From: Thiomonas sp.
GTDB lineage: Bacteria; Pseudomonadota; Gammaproteobacteria; Burkholderiales; Burkholderiaceae_C
Direction: 5' to 3'
DNA: 6,794 nt
NCBI GenBank assembly: GCA_027451915.1
Contig: DAIDHU010000323.1
Span: 1 to 6,794 of the forward strand
Each line of letters opens with the position of its first letter. Position 1 is the stretch's first letter. Below the pieces are notes generated by a model. It saw nothing but the letters and a program-made list of their open reading frames with translations. It did not search any database and was not told the DNA's origin. Below, piece after piece: positions 1-6,788 of this stretch. Position numbers and translations under genes: made by a program.

Positions 1-956
1 CTCCCGCAGGCATGGAGTCGCGCCTGGTCCCGGCGCAGGGCTATCGCATGCTCTGGGTGGACTTCGGCGGCGTGCGGGGCAAGGGCGCCGCGCGCTGGCT
101 TCGTCTGCCGGCGCAGTTGCTGCGCGCCCTGGCGCAGGCGGCCCGGGCGCTGCGCGGCGAACGCCCGCGCGTGGTGCTGGGCATGGGTGGCTACATCACC
201 GTTCCGGGCGGCCTGCTGGCGCGCCTGTTCGGCGCCCGCCTGGTGCTGCATGAGCAGAACGCCGTCGCCGGCATGAGCAACCGACTGCTGGCGCGCCTGG
301 CCACGCGCGTGCTGTGCGCCTTTCCCGGCGCGCTGCCGGGAGCCGAGTGGGTGGGCAACCCGGTGCGCCGCGCGATCCGCGAACTGGCCGACCCGCGCCA
401 GCGCTACGCCTCGCGCAGCGGCCCCTTGCGCCTGCTGGTGGTGGGCGGAAGCCTGGGCGCGCGAGCCCTCAACGACATGCTGCCCGCGGCCCTGGCCCTG
501 ATCGAGCCGGCGCAGCGTCCGCGCGTCGTGCACCAGAGCGGGCGCGGCCAGCTCGAGGCCCTGCGCCAGGCCTACGCCGCCGCCGGCGTGGATGCCGACT
601 GCCGCGAGTTCATCGACGACATGGCCGAGGCCTATGCGCAGGCCGACCTGGTGGTGTGCCGCGCGGGCGCCTCCACCGTCACCGAAGTGGCCTGCGCTGG
701 CGTGGCCGCTCTGTTCTTACCCTTTCCCTTCGCGGTGGACGACCACCAGAGCGCCAACGCGCGCTACCTCGCGGGCCCGGGCGCGGCGCTGCTGGTGCAG
801 CAGGCCGAGCTCGACCCGCCGCGCCTGGCCGCGCAGTTGCGCGCCTTGCGCCGCGAGAGCCTGCTCGACATGGCCTGCAAGGCGCGCGAGCTGGCCCGCA
901 GCGATGCCGTCGAGCGCATCGTGGCCGTGTGCGAAGCGCTGGAACGCCCGACATGA
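1..956 (+). CDS. murG: MurG, UDP-GlcNAc:lipid I N-acetylglucosaminyltransferase (5' end outside window)
   Basis: MurG transfers GlcNAc from UDP-GlcNAc to lipid I on the inner face of the cytoplasmic membrane, giving lipid II. The reading frame is already open at position 3 (codons P-A-G before the ATG at 12). That ATG is internal: it encodes the MESRLVP segment that lies about 45 residues into E. coli MurG, so the N-terminal glycine-rich loop (GGTGGH) is missing. Counting from that Met, visible family motifs are LGMGGYITVPGG (56-67), HEQN (80-83), VGNPVR (114-119), the second-domain glycine loop GGSLGA (145-150), HQSG (174-177), EFIDDMAEAY (199-208), CRAGASTVTE (216-225) and PFPFAVDDHQSANA (237-250), which together form the nucleotide-sugar site. 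The stop TGA at 954-956 overlaps the murC start. The truncation is only the window edge, not a broken gene. Family identity is very secure. Confidence 0.97.
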   Translation, partial: PAGMESRLVPAQGYRMLWVDFGGVRGKGAARWLRLPAQLLRALAQAARALRGERPRVVLGMGGYITVPGGLLARLFGARLVLHEQNAVAGMSNRLLARLATRVLCAFPGALPGAEWVGNPVRRAIRELADPRQRYASRSGPLRLLVVGGSLGARALNDMLPAALALIEPAQRPRVVHQSGRGQLEALRQAYAAAGVDADCREFIDDMAEAYAQADLVVCRAGASTVTEVACAGVAALFLPFPFAVDDHQSANARYLAGPGAALLVQQAELDPPRLAAQLRALRRESLLDMACKARELARSDAVERIVAVCEALERPT

Positions 957-2371
957 AACACGCCATTCATCACATCCATTTCGTGGGCATCGGGGGCGCC
1001 GGCATGAGCGGCATCGCCGAGGTGCTGCTCAACCTGGGCTACCGCATCAGCGGCAGCGACCTGGGCGAGAGCGCCGCGGTGCGGCATCTGCGCGCGGCCG
1101 GTGCCACGGTGTCCATCGGGCACGACGCGGCGCATGTGACCGGAGCCGACGCCGTGGTGGTGTCCACCGCGGTGGGGGCGGACAACCCCGAAGTGCGCGC
1201 GGCGCGCGCCCGCCACATTCCGGTGGTGCCGCGTGCCGTGATGCTGGCCGAGCTGATGCGCCTCAAGCGCGGCATCGCCATCGCCGGAACCCACGGCAAG
1301 ACCACCACCACCAGCCTGGTGGCCAGCGTGCTGGCCGAAGGCGGGCTCGACCCCCCCTTCGTCATCGGCGGGCGCCTGAACAGCGTCGGCACCCACGCCA
1401 AGCTGGGCGGGGGCGAGTACATCGTGGTGGAAGCCGACGAATCCGACGCCTCCTTCCTCAACCTGCTTCCCGTGATGGCGGTGGTGACCAACATCGACGC
1501 CGACCACATGGACACCTATGGCCACGACATGGCGCGGCTACGCCAGACCTTCGTGGAATTCCTCGGCCGCCTGCCCTTCTACGGCGCCGCCATCCTGTGC
1601 ACCGACGACCCCGGCGTGCGCGCCATCCTGCCATTCGTGTCCAAGCCGGTGACCCCCTACGGCCTGGGCGAGGACGCGCAGGTGCGCGCCGTGGACGTGC
1701 GCGCGGTCGGCACCGGCATGGAGTTCACCGTGCTGCGGCGCAATGGCGTGGTGCTGCCGCCGCTGCAGGTCAGGCTGAACCTGCCCGGGCTGCACAACGT
1801 GCGCAACGCGCTGGCGGCGGTGGCCGTGGCCGCCGAGCTGGGAGTCGACGATGCCGCGGTGTGCAAGGCCCTGGCCGAATTCCGGGGCGTCGGCCGGCGC
1901 TTCCAGCGCCTGGGCGAGATGCCGCTCGCCGCGGGCGGCAGCTACACCCTGATCGACGACTACGGGCACCACCCCGTGGAGATGGCCGCGACCCTGGCGG
2001 CCGCGCGCGGCGCCTACCCCGGGCGCCGTATCGTGCTGGCCTTCCAGCCGCATCGCTACACCCGCACGCGCGATCTGTTCGAGGATTTCGTGGGCGTGCT
2101 CGGCAGCGCCGACGCGGTGCTGCTCACCGAGGTTTACGCCGCGGGCGAGGCGCCGATCGTGGCCGCCGACGGACGCGGCCTGGCGCGCGCGCTGCGCGTG
2201 GCCGGGCGCATCGAGCCGATCTTCGTCGAGGACGTGCGCGCGCTGCCCCAGGCCATCGCCGATTTCGCCCGCGACGGCGACGTGGTCCTGTGCATGGGCG
2301 CGGGCTCGATCGGCGCGGTGGCCGGGCAGATCGCCGCGCAGGCGGCGCAGGCGCGCGAGGAGCAGGCGTGA
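953..2371 (+). CDS. murC: MurC, UDP-N-acetylmuramate--L-alanine ligase
   Basis: MurC is the cytoplasmic ATP-dependent ligase that adds L-alanine to UDP-MurNAc, the first step of stem-peptide assembly. The 472-residue product is close to the usual size (E. coli about 491). In order it shows the UDP-binding loop GIGGAGMSG (12-20), the Mur-ligase P-loop AGTHGKTTTTS (111-121, with Lys116), EADESDASF (160-168), NIDADHMDTYG (180-190), the central-domain motif LPGLHNVRNALAA (277-289), DDYGHHPVEM (335-344) and FQPHRYTRTR (364-373) in the C-terminal domain. The ATG at 953 is chosen because MKHAIHHIHFVGIGG starts at the usual distance from the glycine loop, and it overlaps the murG stop by 4 bases (ATGA). 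The frame is open further upstream, but that stretch translates as Arg/Ala/Gly-rich nonsense over murG. The ribosome site is weak (GGAA, 941-944), which suggests coupling to murG translation. Confidence 0.98.
   Translation: MKHAIHHIHFVGIGGAGMSGIAEVLLNLGYRISGSDLGESAAVRHLRAAGATVSIGHDAAHVTGADAVVVSTAVGADNPEVRAARARHIPVVPRAVMLAELMRLKRGIAIAGTHGKTTTTSLVASVLAEGGLDPPFVIGGRLNSVGTHAKLGGGEYIVVEADESDASFLNLLPVMAVVTNIDADHMDTYGHDMARLRQTFVEFLGRLPFYGAAILCTDDPGVRAILPFVSKPVTPYGLGEDAQVRAVDVRAVGTGMEFTVLRRNGVVLPPLQVRLNLPGLHNVRNALAAVAVAAELGVDDAAVCKALAEFRGVGRRFQRLGEMPLAAGGSYTLIDDYGHHPVEMAATLAAARGAYPGRRIVLAFQPHRYTRTRDLFEDFVGVLGSADAVLLTEVYAAGEAPIVAADGRGLARALRVAGRIEPIFVEDVRALPQAIADFARDGDVVLCMGAGSIGAVAGQIAAQAAQAREEQA
2358..2362 (+). 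promoter_or_regulatory. Ribosome binding site supporting the ddl GTG start
   Basis: AGGAG lies within the last codons of murC and ends 5 bases before GTG 2368. It supports this GTG as the ddl start. The ddl frame has no in-frame stop for a long way upstream, so the ribosome site and the protein alignment decide the start. Confidence 0.7.
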
Positions 2372-3351
2372 GCACCTTCCCGATCTCTCCCGATCCACGC
2401 GCCTTCGGTCGCGTCGCGGTGCTGTACGGCGGACGCTCGGCCGAGCGCGAGGTCTCGCTCATGTCCGGCGAGCGGGTGCTGCAGGCGCTGCGCGCCCGCG
2501 GGGTGGACGCCTTCGGCTTCGACCCCGCCGAGCAATCCCTGGACCGGCTGCCCGCGCTGGGCGCGCAACGCGTGTTCATCGCCCTGCACGGACGCTACGG
2601 CGAGGACGGCACGGTGCAGGGCGCGCTCGAATTGCTGGGCCTTGCCTACACGGGCTCCGGGGTGCTGGCCTCGGCGCTGGCCATCGACAAACACATGACC
2701 AAGCGGCTGTGGCATTGCGAAGGCCTGCCCACCCCGCAGTGGCGCCTGGTGCAAAGCCTGGAGCAGGCGCGCGAGGCCGCGCTCGCGCTGGGCCTGCCGC
2801 TGATCTTCAAGGCCAGCCACGAGGGTTCCACGCTGGGCCTGGCGCGCGCCGACACGCCCGCCGGGGTCGACGCCGCCTACGCCGAGGCCGCGCGCTACGA
2901 CAGCGCCGTGCTGGCCGAGAGCTTCATCGCCGGCGACGAGGTCACCTGCGCCGTGCTCGGCGAGGGCGAGCAGGCGCGCGCGCTGCCCCTGGTGCGCATC
3001 CAGGCGCCCGGAGGCAACTACGACTTCCAGCACAAGTACTACAGCGACGACACCCGCTACCTGTGCCCGGCCCAGCTGCCCGAGGGCGAGGAAGCGGCCA
3101 TCGCCGCGCTGGTGCTGCGCAGCTATCGCGCGCTGGGCTGTCGGGGCTGGGCGCGCGCCGACGTCATGATCCGTGCGAGCGACCGCAAGCCCTTCCTGCT
3201 GGAGATGAACACCAGCCCGGGCATGACCGGACATTCCCTGGTGCCCATGGCCGCGCGCGCGGCAGGCATCGGCTACGAGGACCTGTGCCTGCACATCCTG
3301 GCCGGTGCGCGCCTGGACCAGGCGCCCCGGACCGCGGGGGATCGTTCGTGA
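2368..3351 (+). CDS. ddl: D-alanine--D-alanine ligase (DdlB type)
   Basis: Ddl joins two D-alanines using ATP in the cytoplasm; the dipeptide is then added to UDP-MurNAc-tripeptide by MurF. The 327-residue ATP-grasp protein has a GTG start at 2368 that overlaps the murC stop (GTGA). Visible motifs are GGRSAEREVSL (21-31), HGRYGEDG (74-81), IDKHMTK (106-112), KASHEGSTLG (148-157), KYYSDDTRY (223-231, the omega-loop), GWARADVM (260-267) and LLEMNTSPGMTGHSLVP (277-293). By alignment from memory with E. coli DdlB, Glu26, Ser154 and Tyr224 match the triad Glu15/Ser150/Tyr216, and Asp265, Glu279 and Asn281 match the metal ligands. Tyr at the omega-loop position is expected for D-Ala-D-Ala ligase activity; D-Ala-D-Lac ligases lack it. 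There is a roughly 10-residue N-terminal extension relative to E. coli. Its place in the dcw cluster matches ddlB. Confidence 0.97.
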   Translation: MSTFPISPDPRAFGRVAVLYGGRSAEREVSLMSGERVLQALRARGVDAFGFDPAEQSLDRLPALGAQRVFIALHGRYGEDGTVQGALELLGLAYTGSGVLASALAIDKHMTKRLWHCEGLPTPQWRLVQSLEQAREAALALGLPLIFKASHEGSTLGLARADTPAGVDAAYAEAARYDSAVLAESFIAGDEVTCAVLGEGEQARALPLVRIQAPGGNYDFQHKYYSDDTRYLCPAQLPEGEEAAIAALVLRSYRALGCRGWARADVMIRASDRKPFLLEMNTSPGMTGHSLVPMAARAAGIGYEDLCLHILAGARLDQAPRTAGDRS

Positions 3352-4193
3352 ACGGCACGCTGCGCCAGGACCTGCCGCTGGACATCCGGCTGATGAACTT
3401 CACCAGCCGCGCGCTGGTGTGGTTGTTCGTGCTCGGAGCCCTGGCCTCGGCCGGAAACTGGCTGCTGCGGCGCCCGTGGTGGTCGATTCGCAGCGTTCGC
3501 GTGGAAGGCAGCCTGCAGCATGTCAGCGCGACCTCGCTGCGCAGCCAGGCGCTGCCGCGGGTGCAGGGCAACTGGTTCACGGTCAGCCTGGGCGCGGTGC
3601 AGCAGGCCTTCGAGCAGGTTCCCTGGGTGCGCAAGGCGGTGGTGCAGAGAGTGTGGCCGCTGTCGCTGCTGGTGCGACTGCAGGAGCAGCAGCCCCTGGC
3701 GCTGTGGCTGGACTCCTCCGGCAACGCGGTGGGTCTGGTCAACACGCGGGGCGAGAGTTTCGAGGCCAACCTCGGCGAGGTGCAGGACCTGGGGCTGCCG
3801 CGCTTTTTCGGCCCGCCGGCCAGCCAGCAGCAGGTGACCGCGATGTACCGCGACCTGCAGCAGCGCTTCGCGCCGCTGCGCTGGCGCATCGCGCGCCTGG
3901 GCCTGGGGGCGCAGGGAGACTGGCAGGTGCAGATCGCCCAGGGACCGAGCATCGATCTGGGCAACGACGACGACGCGCAAGCCTTCGCCGAGCGGCTGCA
4001 GCGCTTCGTGCGTCTGGAGCCCGGCGTGGCCGCGCACTACGGCCGCGCCGTGGTGTCGGCCGATCTGCGCTACGCCAGCGGCTTCGCGGTGAAGCTGGCG
4101 AAGGACGACGGCGGCGCGGACCTGGCCGCGCATGGAGCCCGCGGCGCGTCGCGAGGCAGGGTCAACAAGAGCAAGTCGAGGGGAGCTCGGTAA
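3348..4193 (+). CDS. ftsQ: FtsQ, bitopic cell-division protein (POTRA domain)
   Basis: FtsQ is an inner-membrane divisome protein that recruits FtsB/FtsL and links early and late division proteins. The 281-residue product has a short cytoplasmic N-terminus, one membrane segment (about 21-39, ALVWLFVLGALASAGNWLL), a periplasmic POTRA domain (about 46-112, starting WSIRSVRVEG) and the FtsQ beta domain (about 113-250) with VPWVRKAVVQRVWP (91-104) and ADLRYASGFAVKL (238-250). The tail (251-281) is Gly/Ala-rich, then basic (KSKSRGAR) and looks disordered. The GTG at 3348 overlaps the ddl stop by 4 bases, with a G-rich stretch (3336-3340) as a possible ribosome site. I prefer it over ATG 3393 because the PLDIRLMN segment before that ATG resembles other Burkholderiales FtsQ starts. 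The TAA stop directly abuts the ftsA ATG. FtsQ is poorly conserved as a family, so gene order adds weight to the call. Confidence 0.95.
   Translation: MNGTLRQDLPLDIRLMNFTSRALVWLFVLGALASAGNWLLRRPWWSIRSVRVEGSLQHVSATSLRSQALPRVQGNWFTVSLGAVQQAFEQVPWVRKAVVQRVWPLSLLVRLQEQQPLALWLDSSGNAVGLVNTRGESFEANLGEVQDLGLPRFFGPPASQQQVTAMYRDLQQRFAPLRWRIARLGLGAQGDWQVQIAQGPSIDLGNDDDAQAFAERLQRFVRLEPGVAAHYGRAVVSADLRYASGFAVKLAKDDGGADLAAHGARGASRGRVNKSKSRGAR
4179..4185 (+). promoter_or_regulatory. Ribosome binding site for ftsA, inside the ftsQ 3' end
   Basis: AGGGGAG ends 8 bases before the ftsA ATG at 4194 and is a good Shine-Dalgarno match. It lies within codons 278-280 of ftsQ (Arg-Gly-Ala), so the last residues of the ftsQ tail are partly dictated by the ftsA translation signal. 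Confidence 0.75.
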
Positions 4194-5441
4194 ATGGCGA
4201 AGGAGTACAAGGACCTGGTGGTCGGCCTGGATATCGGCACCTCCAAGGTGTCGGCGATGGTCGGCGAAATCCTCCCGGGGCAGGAGCAGGCCGCCGGCAC
4301 GCTGAAGATCGTCGGCATGGGGCAGGCCTCGACCGCGGGCATGCGCCGCGGCGTGGTGGTGGACATCGAGGCGCTGGTGCAGTCCATCCAGTCCGCGCTG
4401 AAGGAAGCCGAGCTGATGGCGGACTGCCGCATCACGCGCGTGATCACCGGCATCACCGGTAGCCATATCCGGGGCCAGAATTCCGAGGGCATGGTGGCGA
4501 TCAAGGATCGCGAGGTCGCGCCCAACGACGTCATGCGGGTGATCGAGACCGCCAAGGCGGTGAACATCCCGGCCGACCAGCGCCTGCTGCTGGTGGAGCC
4601 CCAGGAGTTCATCATCGACGGCCAGGAGGTGCGCCAGCCGGTGGGCATGAGCGGCATCCGCCTGGAGACCAAGGTGCACATCGTCACCGGCGCGCAGACC
4701 GCCGCCGAGAACGTGATCAAGTGCGTGCGCCGCTGCGGCCTCGAAGTCGATGCGCTGGTGCTGCACCCGCTGGCCTCCAGCCACGCGGTGCTGACCCCCG
4801 ACGAGAAGGAGCTCGGGGTCGTGCTGGTCGACGTCGGCGCGGGAGTCACCGACGTGGCCATCTACACGGGCGGCTCGATTCGCCACACCGCGATCATCCC
4901 CATCGCCGGCGAGCTGGTCACCAGCGACATCGCCATGGCCCTGCGCACCCCCACCAAGGACGCCGAGGACATCAAGATCGAGCATGGCGTGGCCAAGCAG
5001 CTGCTGGCCGGGGTGGACGAGCGCCTGGAGGTGCCGGGCCTGGGCGACCGCGGCCCGCGCATGCTGTCGCGCCAGGCGCTGGCCGGGGTCATCGAGCCGC
5101 GCGTGGAGGAGATCTTCTCTCTCGTGCAGCAGGTCGTGCGCGACTCCGGCTACGAGGAGGTGCTGTCCTCCGGCGTGGTGCTCACCGGGGGTGCGTCCCT
5201 GATGCCCGGCATGGTCGAGCTGGGCGAGGACATTTTTCTCAAGCCGGTCCGCCTGGGGCTGCCGCAGTACAGCGGCCCGCTGGCGGACATGGTGCGCAGC
5301 CCGCGCAATTCCACCGCCATGGGCCTGTTGCTGGAGGCGCTCACGCAGCGCCAGCGCGGCGCCCGGGCGGCGGGCACGAAGTCGGGAAGCGCAGGGGGTG
5401 TTTTCACCCGCGTGCGCGACTGGTTCGCGGGGAATTTCTGA
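4194..5441 (+). CDS. ftsA: FtsA, actin-like membrane tether of the Z ring
   Basis: FtsA is an actin-fold ATP-binding protein. It anchors FtsZ filaments to the cytoplasmic membrane and signals to downstream divisome proteins. The product has 415 residues (E. coli 420). Visible elements are the phosphate-1 motif GLDIGTSKV (11-19), the family-specific 1C subdomain (about 85-165, including ITGITGSHIRG and LLLVEPQEFIIDGQ), the phosphate-2 motif VDVGAGVTDVAIY (212-224), the helix region around TPTKDAEDIK (252-261), the adenosine motif VLTGGASLMPGM (329-340), a Gly/Ala/Ser-rich linker (about 388-402) and a C-terminal amphipathic helix FTRVRDWFAGNF (404-415) that serves as the membrane-targeting sequence. 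Phosphate 2 has Val218 where most FtsA proteins have Thr. The ATG at 4194 follows the ftsQ TAA with no gap and has a good ribosome site. Unlike the junctions before it, the junction to ftsZ is a 90-base gap. Confidence 0.98.
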   Translation: MAKEYKDLVVGLDIGTSKVSAMVGEILPGQEQAAGTLKIVGMGQASTAGMRRGVVVDIEALVQSIQSALKEAELMADCRITRVITGITGSHIRGQNSEGMVAIKDREVAPNDVMRVIETAKAVNIPADQRLLLVEPQEFIIDGQEVRQPVGMSGIRLETKVHIVTGAQTAAENVIKCVRRCGLEVDALVLHPLASSHAVLTPDEKELGVVLVDVGAGVTDVAIYTGGSIRHTAIIPIAGELVTSDIAMALRTPTKDAEDIKIEHGVAKQLLAGVDERLEVPGLGDRGPRMLSRQALAGVIEPRVEEIFSLVQQVVRDSGYEEVLSSGVVLTGGASLMPGMVELGEDIFLKPVRLGLPQYSGPLADMVRSPRNSTAMGLLLEALTQRQRGARAAGTKSGSAGGVFTRVRDWFAGNF

Positions 5442-5443
5442 AT

Positions 5444-5458
5444 CGTGATCGTTTCACG
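5444..5458 (+). repeat. Short inverted repeat just after the ftsA stop
   Basis: CGTGA (5444-5448) and TCACG (5454-5458) are exact inverted repeats around a 5-base loop, 2 bases after the ftsA TGA; T5443 and G5459 could add a wobble pair. With only 5-6 pairs and no T tract after it, this is a weak RNA hairpin or a possible small operator-like site. A function is not established. Confidence 0.35.
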
Positions 5459-5461
5459 GGG

Positions 5462-5509
5462 GCCTGCCGTGCGCGGCGGGCGAATGGCGGCAGGCAGCTG
5501 AAGTTTTTT
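5462..5509 (+). promoter_or_regulatory. Structured ftsA-ftsZ spacer: competing hairpins followed by a T6 run
   Basis: The left arm GCCTGCCG (5462-5469) pairs perfectly with CGGCAGGC (5488-5495) across an 18-base loop. It also pairs, with one U-G pair, with CGGCGGGC (5474-5481) across a TGCG tetraloop. Only one of the two can form at a time. Eight bases after the outer stem comes TTTTTT (5504-5509). This gap is longer than in a classic intrinsic terminator, so full termination is unlikely, and ftsZ would still need to be transcribed. It could be an attenuator, an RNA stability or processing element that sets ftsZ level apart from ftsA, or a chance structure in GC-rich DNA. I could not identify a convincing sigma-70 promoter in this spacer. 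Any dedicated ftsZ promoter may lie inside ftsQ or ftsA, as in E. coli. Confidence 0.4.
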
Positions 5510-5520
5510 CCAATCCGGAC

Positions 5521-5526
5521 GGAGGT
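5521..5526 (+). promoter_or_regulatory. Strong ribosome binding site for ftsZ
   Basis: GGAGGT is a near-consensus Shine-Dalgarno sequence, 5 bases before ATG 5532. It favours this start over the second in-frame ATG at 5544. It is one of the strongest ribosome sites in the window and lies outside the upstream hairpins, so it should stay accessible. Confidence 0.85.
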
Positions 5527-5531
5527 GCATC

Positions 5532-6728
5532 ATGGGCTTTGAAATGATCGAGGACATCGGCGACAGCGGGTTCAACAGCGGAACCAACATCAAGGTGATC
5601 GGCGTGGGCGGGGGCGGCGGCAACGCCGTCGAGCACATGATCGCCAGCGGCGTCAAGGGCGTGGAGTTCATCTGCGCCAACACCGACGCCCAGGCGCTCA
5701 AGAGCTCGAGCTCGCAGCGCTTCATCCAGCTCGGGCGCACCGGCCTGGGAGCCGGCGGCAAGCCGCAGGTCGGTCGCGACGCGGCCGAGCAGGCGCAGGC
5801 GCAGATCCGCGAGACCCTGACCGGCGCGCACATGCTGTTCATCACCGCCGGCATGGGCGGCGGCACCGGCACCGGCGCCGCGCCGGTGGTGGCGCGCATC
5901 GCGCGCGAGATGGGCATCCTGACGGTGGCCGTGGTGACCAAGCCCTTCGAGTTCGAGGGCACCAAGCGCCTGGGCCACGCCGAGAGCGGGCTGGAGGAAC
6001 TGGAGAAGAACGTCGACTCGCTGATCGTGGTGCTCAACGAGAAGCTGCTCGAGGTCTACGGCGACGACATCTCGCAGAAGGAAGCCTTCGCCAAGGCCAA
6101 CGACGTGCTGAAGAACGCCACCGGCGGCATCGCCGAGATCATCAACGTGCCGGGCATGATCAACGCCGACTTCGAGGACGTGAAGACGGTGATGGGCGAG
6201 CCGGGCAAGGCGATGATGGGCACGGCCGTGGCCAGCGGCGCCGACCGCGCGCGCCTGGCGGCCGAGCAGGCCGTCGTGTGCCCGCTGCTCGACGGCGTGG
6301 ACCTGTCGGGCGCCAAGGGCGTGCTGGTCAACATCACCGCCGACGACTCGCTCAAGCTCAGCGAGACCCGCGAGGCGATGAACGCCATCCGTGCCTACGC
6401 CTCCGCGGATGCCCACATCATCTTCGGCACCGTCAACGATCCGTCGATGGGCGACTCGCTGCGCGTGACCGTGCTGGCCACGGGGCTGTCGCGTGCCAAG
6501 GCCGCCGCCAAGGCGGCGCCCACGCTGACCGTGCTGCGCACCGGCACCGATGCGGCGCCCCTGAGCATGGGCGCCGCGCTGGGCGCCGCGGGGGTGGACA
6601 GCAGCCAGATCCCGGCGATCTGGCGCAATCCGCGCGGCAACGCTCCGTCCGCCCATGTCAACGCCCTGATGCAAGGCGGCATGGAGGAGATGGAAATCCC
6701 CGCCTTCCTGCGCAAGCAGGCGGATTGA
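5532..6728 (+). CDS. ftsZ: FtsZ, tubulin-like GTPase of the division ring
   Basis: FtsZ polymerises on GTP into the cytokinetic Z ring and recruits the divisome at midcell. The product has 398 residues, normal for proteobacteria. Domains in order: a short N-terminal leader (1-19); the GTPase domain with KVIGVGGGGGNAVEHM (21-36), NTDAQAL (50-56), the tubulin signature GGGTGTG (109-115) and FEFEGTKR (139-146); the T7 synergy loop NADFEDV (211-217, Asn211, Asp213 and Asp216 for GTP hydrolysis in the next subunit); a C-terminal domain to about 318; a flexible Ala-rich linker (about 319-387) containing PAIWR (361-365); and the conserved tail EIPAFLRKQAD (388-398) that binds FtsA and other partners. 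All key residues are present. The start at 5532 gives MGFEMIED, close to other betaproteobacterial FtsZ starts, with a strong ribosome site. The protein should be active. It is last in the cluster here and followed by a hairpin. Confidence 0.99.
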   Translation: MGFEMIEDIGDSGFNSGTNIKVIGVGGGGGNAVEHMIASGVKGVEFICANTDAQALKSSSSQRFIQLGRTGLGAGGKPQVGRDAAEQAQAQIRETLTGAHMLFITAGMGGGTGTGAAPVVARIAREMGILTVAVVTKPFEFEGTKRLGHAESGLEELEKNVDSLIVVLNEKLLEVYGDDISQKEAFAKANDVLKNATGGIAEIINVPGMINADFEDVKTVMGEPGKAMMGTAVASGADRARLAAEQAVVCPLLDGVDLSGAKGVLVNITADDSLKLSETREAMNAIRAYASADAHIIFGTVNDPSMGDSLRVTVLATGLSRAKAAAKAAPTLTVLRTGTDAAPLSMGAALGAAGVDSSQIPAIWRNPRGNAPSAHVNALMQGGMEEMEIPAFLRKQAD

Positions 6729-6734
6729 GCGGAT

Positions 6735-6770
6735 CTCGCGGACGAGTCCGGCGTCCGCGAGCCGGCATTT
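6735..6770 (+). terminator. Hairpin after ftsZ, probable weak or factor-assisted terminator
   Basis: CTCGCGGACG (6735-6744) and CGTCCGCGAG (6752-6761) form a perfect 10-bp stem with a 7-base loop, starting 6 bases after the ftsZ stop. The stem is very GC-rich. Only TTT (6768-6770) follows, after 6 bases, so the U tract is poor. It is well placed to end the dcw transcript or protect its 3' end. A fully efficient intrinsic terminator would normally have a longer T run. Confidence 0.5.
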
Positions 6771-6774
6771 CCGT

Positions 6775-6788
6775 CGCGACGCGTCGCG
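6775..6788. repeat. 14-bp perfect GC palindrome downstream of ftsZ
   Basis: CGCGACGCGTCGCG is its own reverse complement and sits between the post-ftsZ hairpin and the window end. The surrounding GTCGC motif recurs (6773-6777, 6783-6787, 6790-6794). It could be a protein-binding palindrome in the promoter region of the next gene or a product of GC bias. The next gene is not visible, so no role can be assigned. Confidence 0.4.

Noticed and set aside
314..952. Possible earlier start for murC, since its frame is open back to 314.
   Set aside because: The added residues are Arg/Pro/Gly-rich shadow sequence of murG. MKHAIHHIHFVGIGG at 953 matches the expected MurC N-terminus.
592..2367. Very long open frame running through murG and murC into ddl, suggesting a fusion or a much longer ddl.
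   Set aside because: The upstream part is Arg/Ala/Gly/Pro-rich and lacks any domain. It is the out-of-frame shadow of murG and murC in GC-rich DNA, where stops are rare. Real ddl starts at the GTG with a ribosome site.
3273..4985. Long antisense open frame of about 570 codons over ftsQ and ftsA.
   Set aside because: The translation is His/Ala/Gly/Arg-rich with no recognisable fold and crosses two well-supported genes. Antisense open frames of this kind are routine at this GC content.
5442..5531. A sigma-70 promoter for ftsZ in the spacer.
   Set aside because: I saw no pair of -35 and -10 hexamers with credible spacing; the T6 run alone does not make one.
5454..6674. Antisense open frame of about 400 codons covering ftsZ.
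   Set aside because: Mirror of the ftsZ codon pattern: composition is Gly/His/Ala/Val/Leu repeats with no domain, and ftsZ on the + strand is unmistakable.
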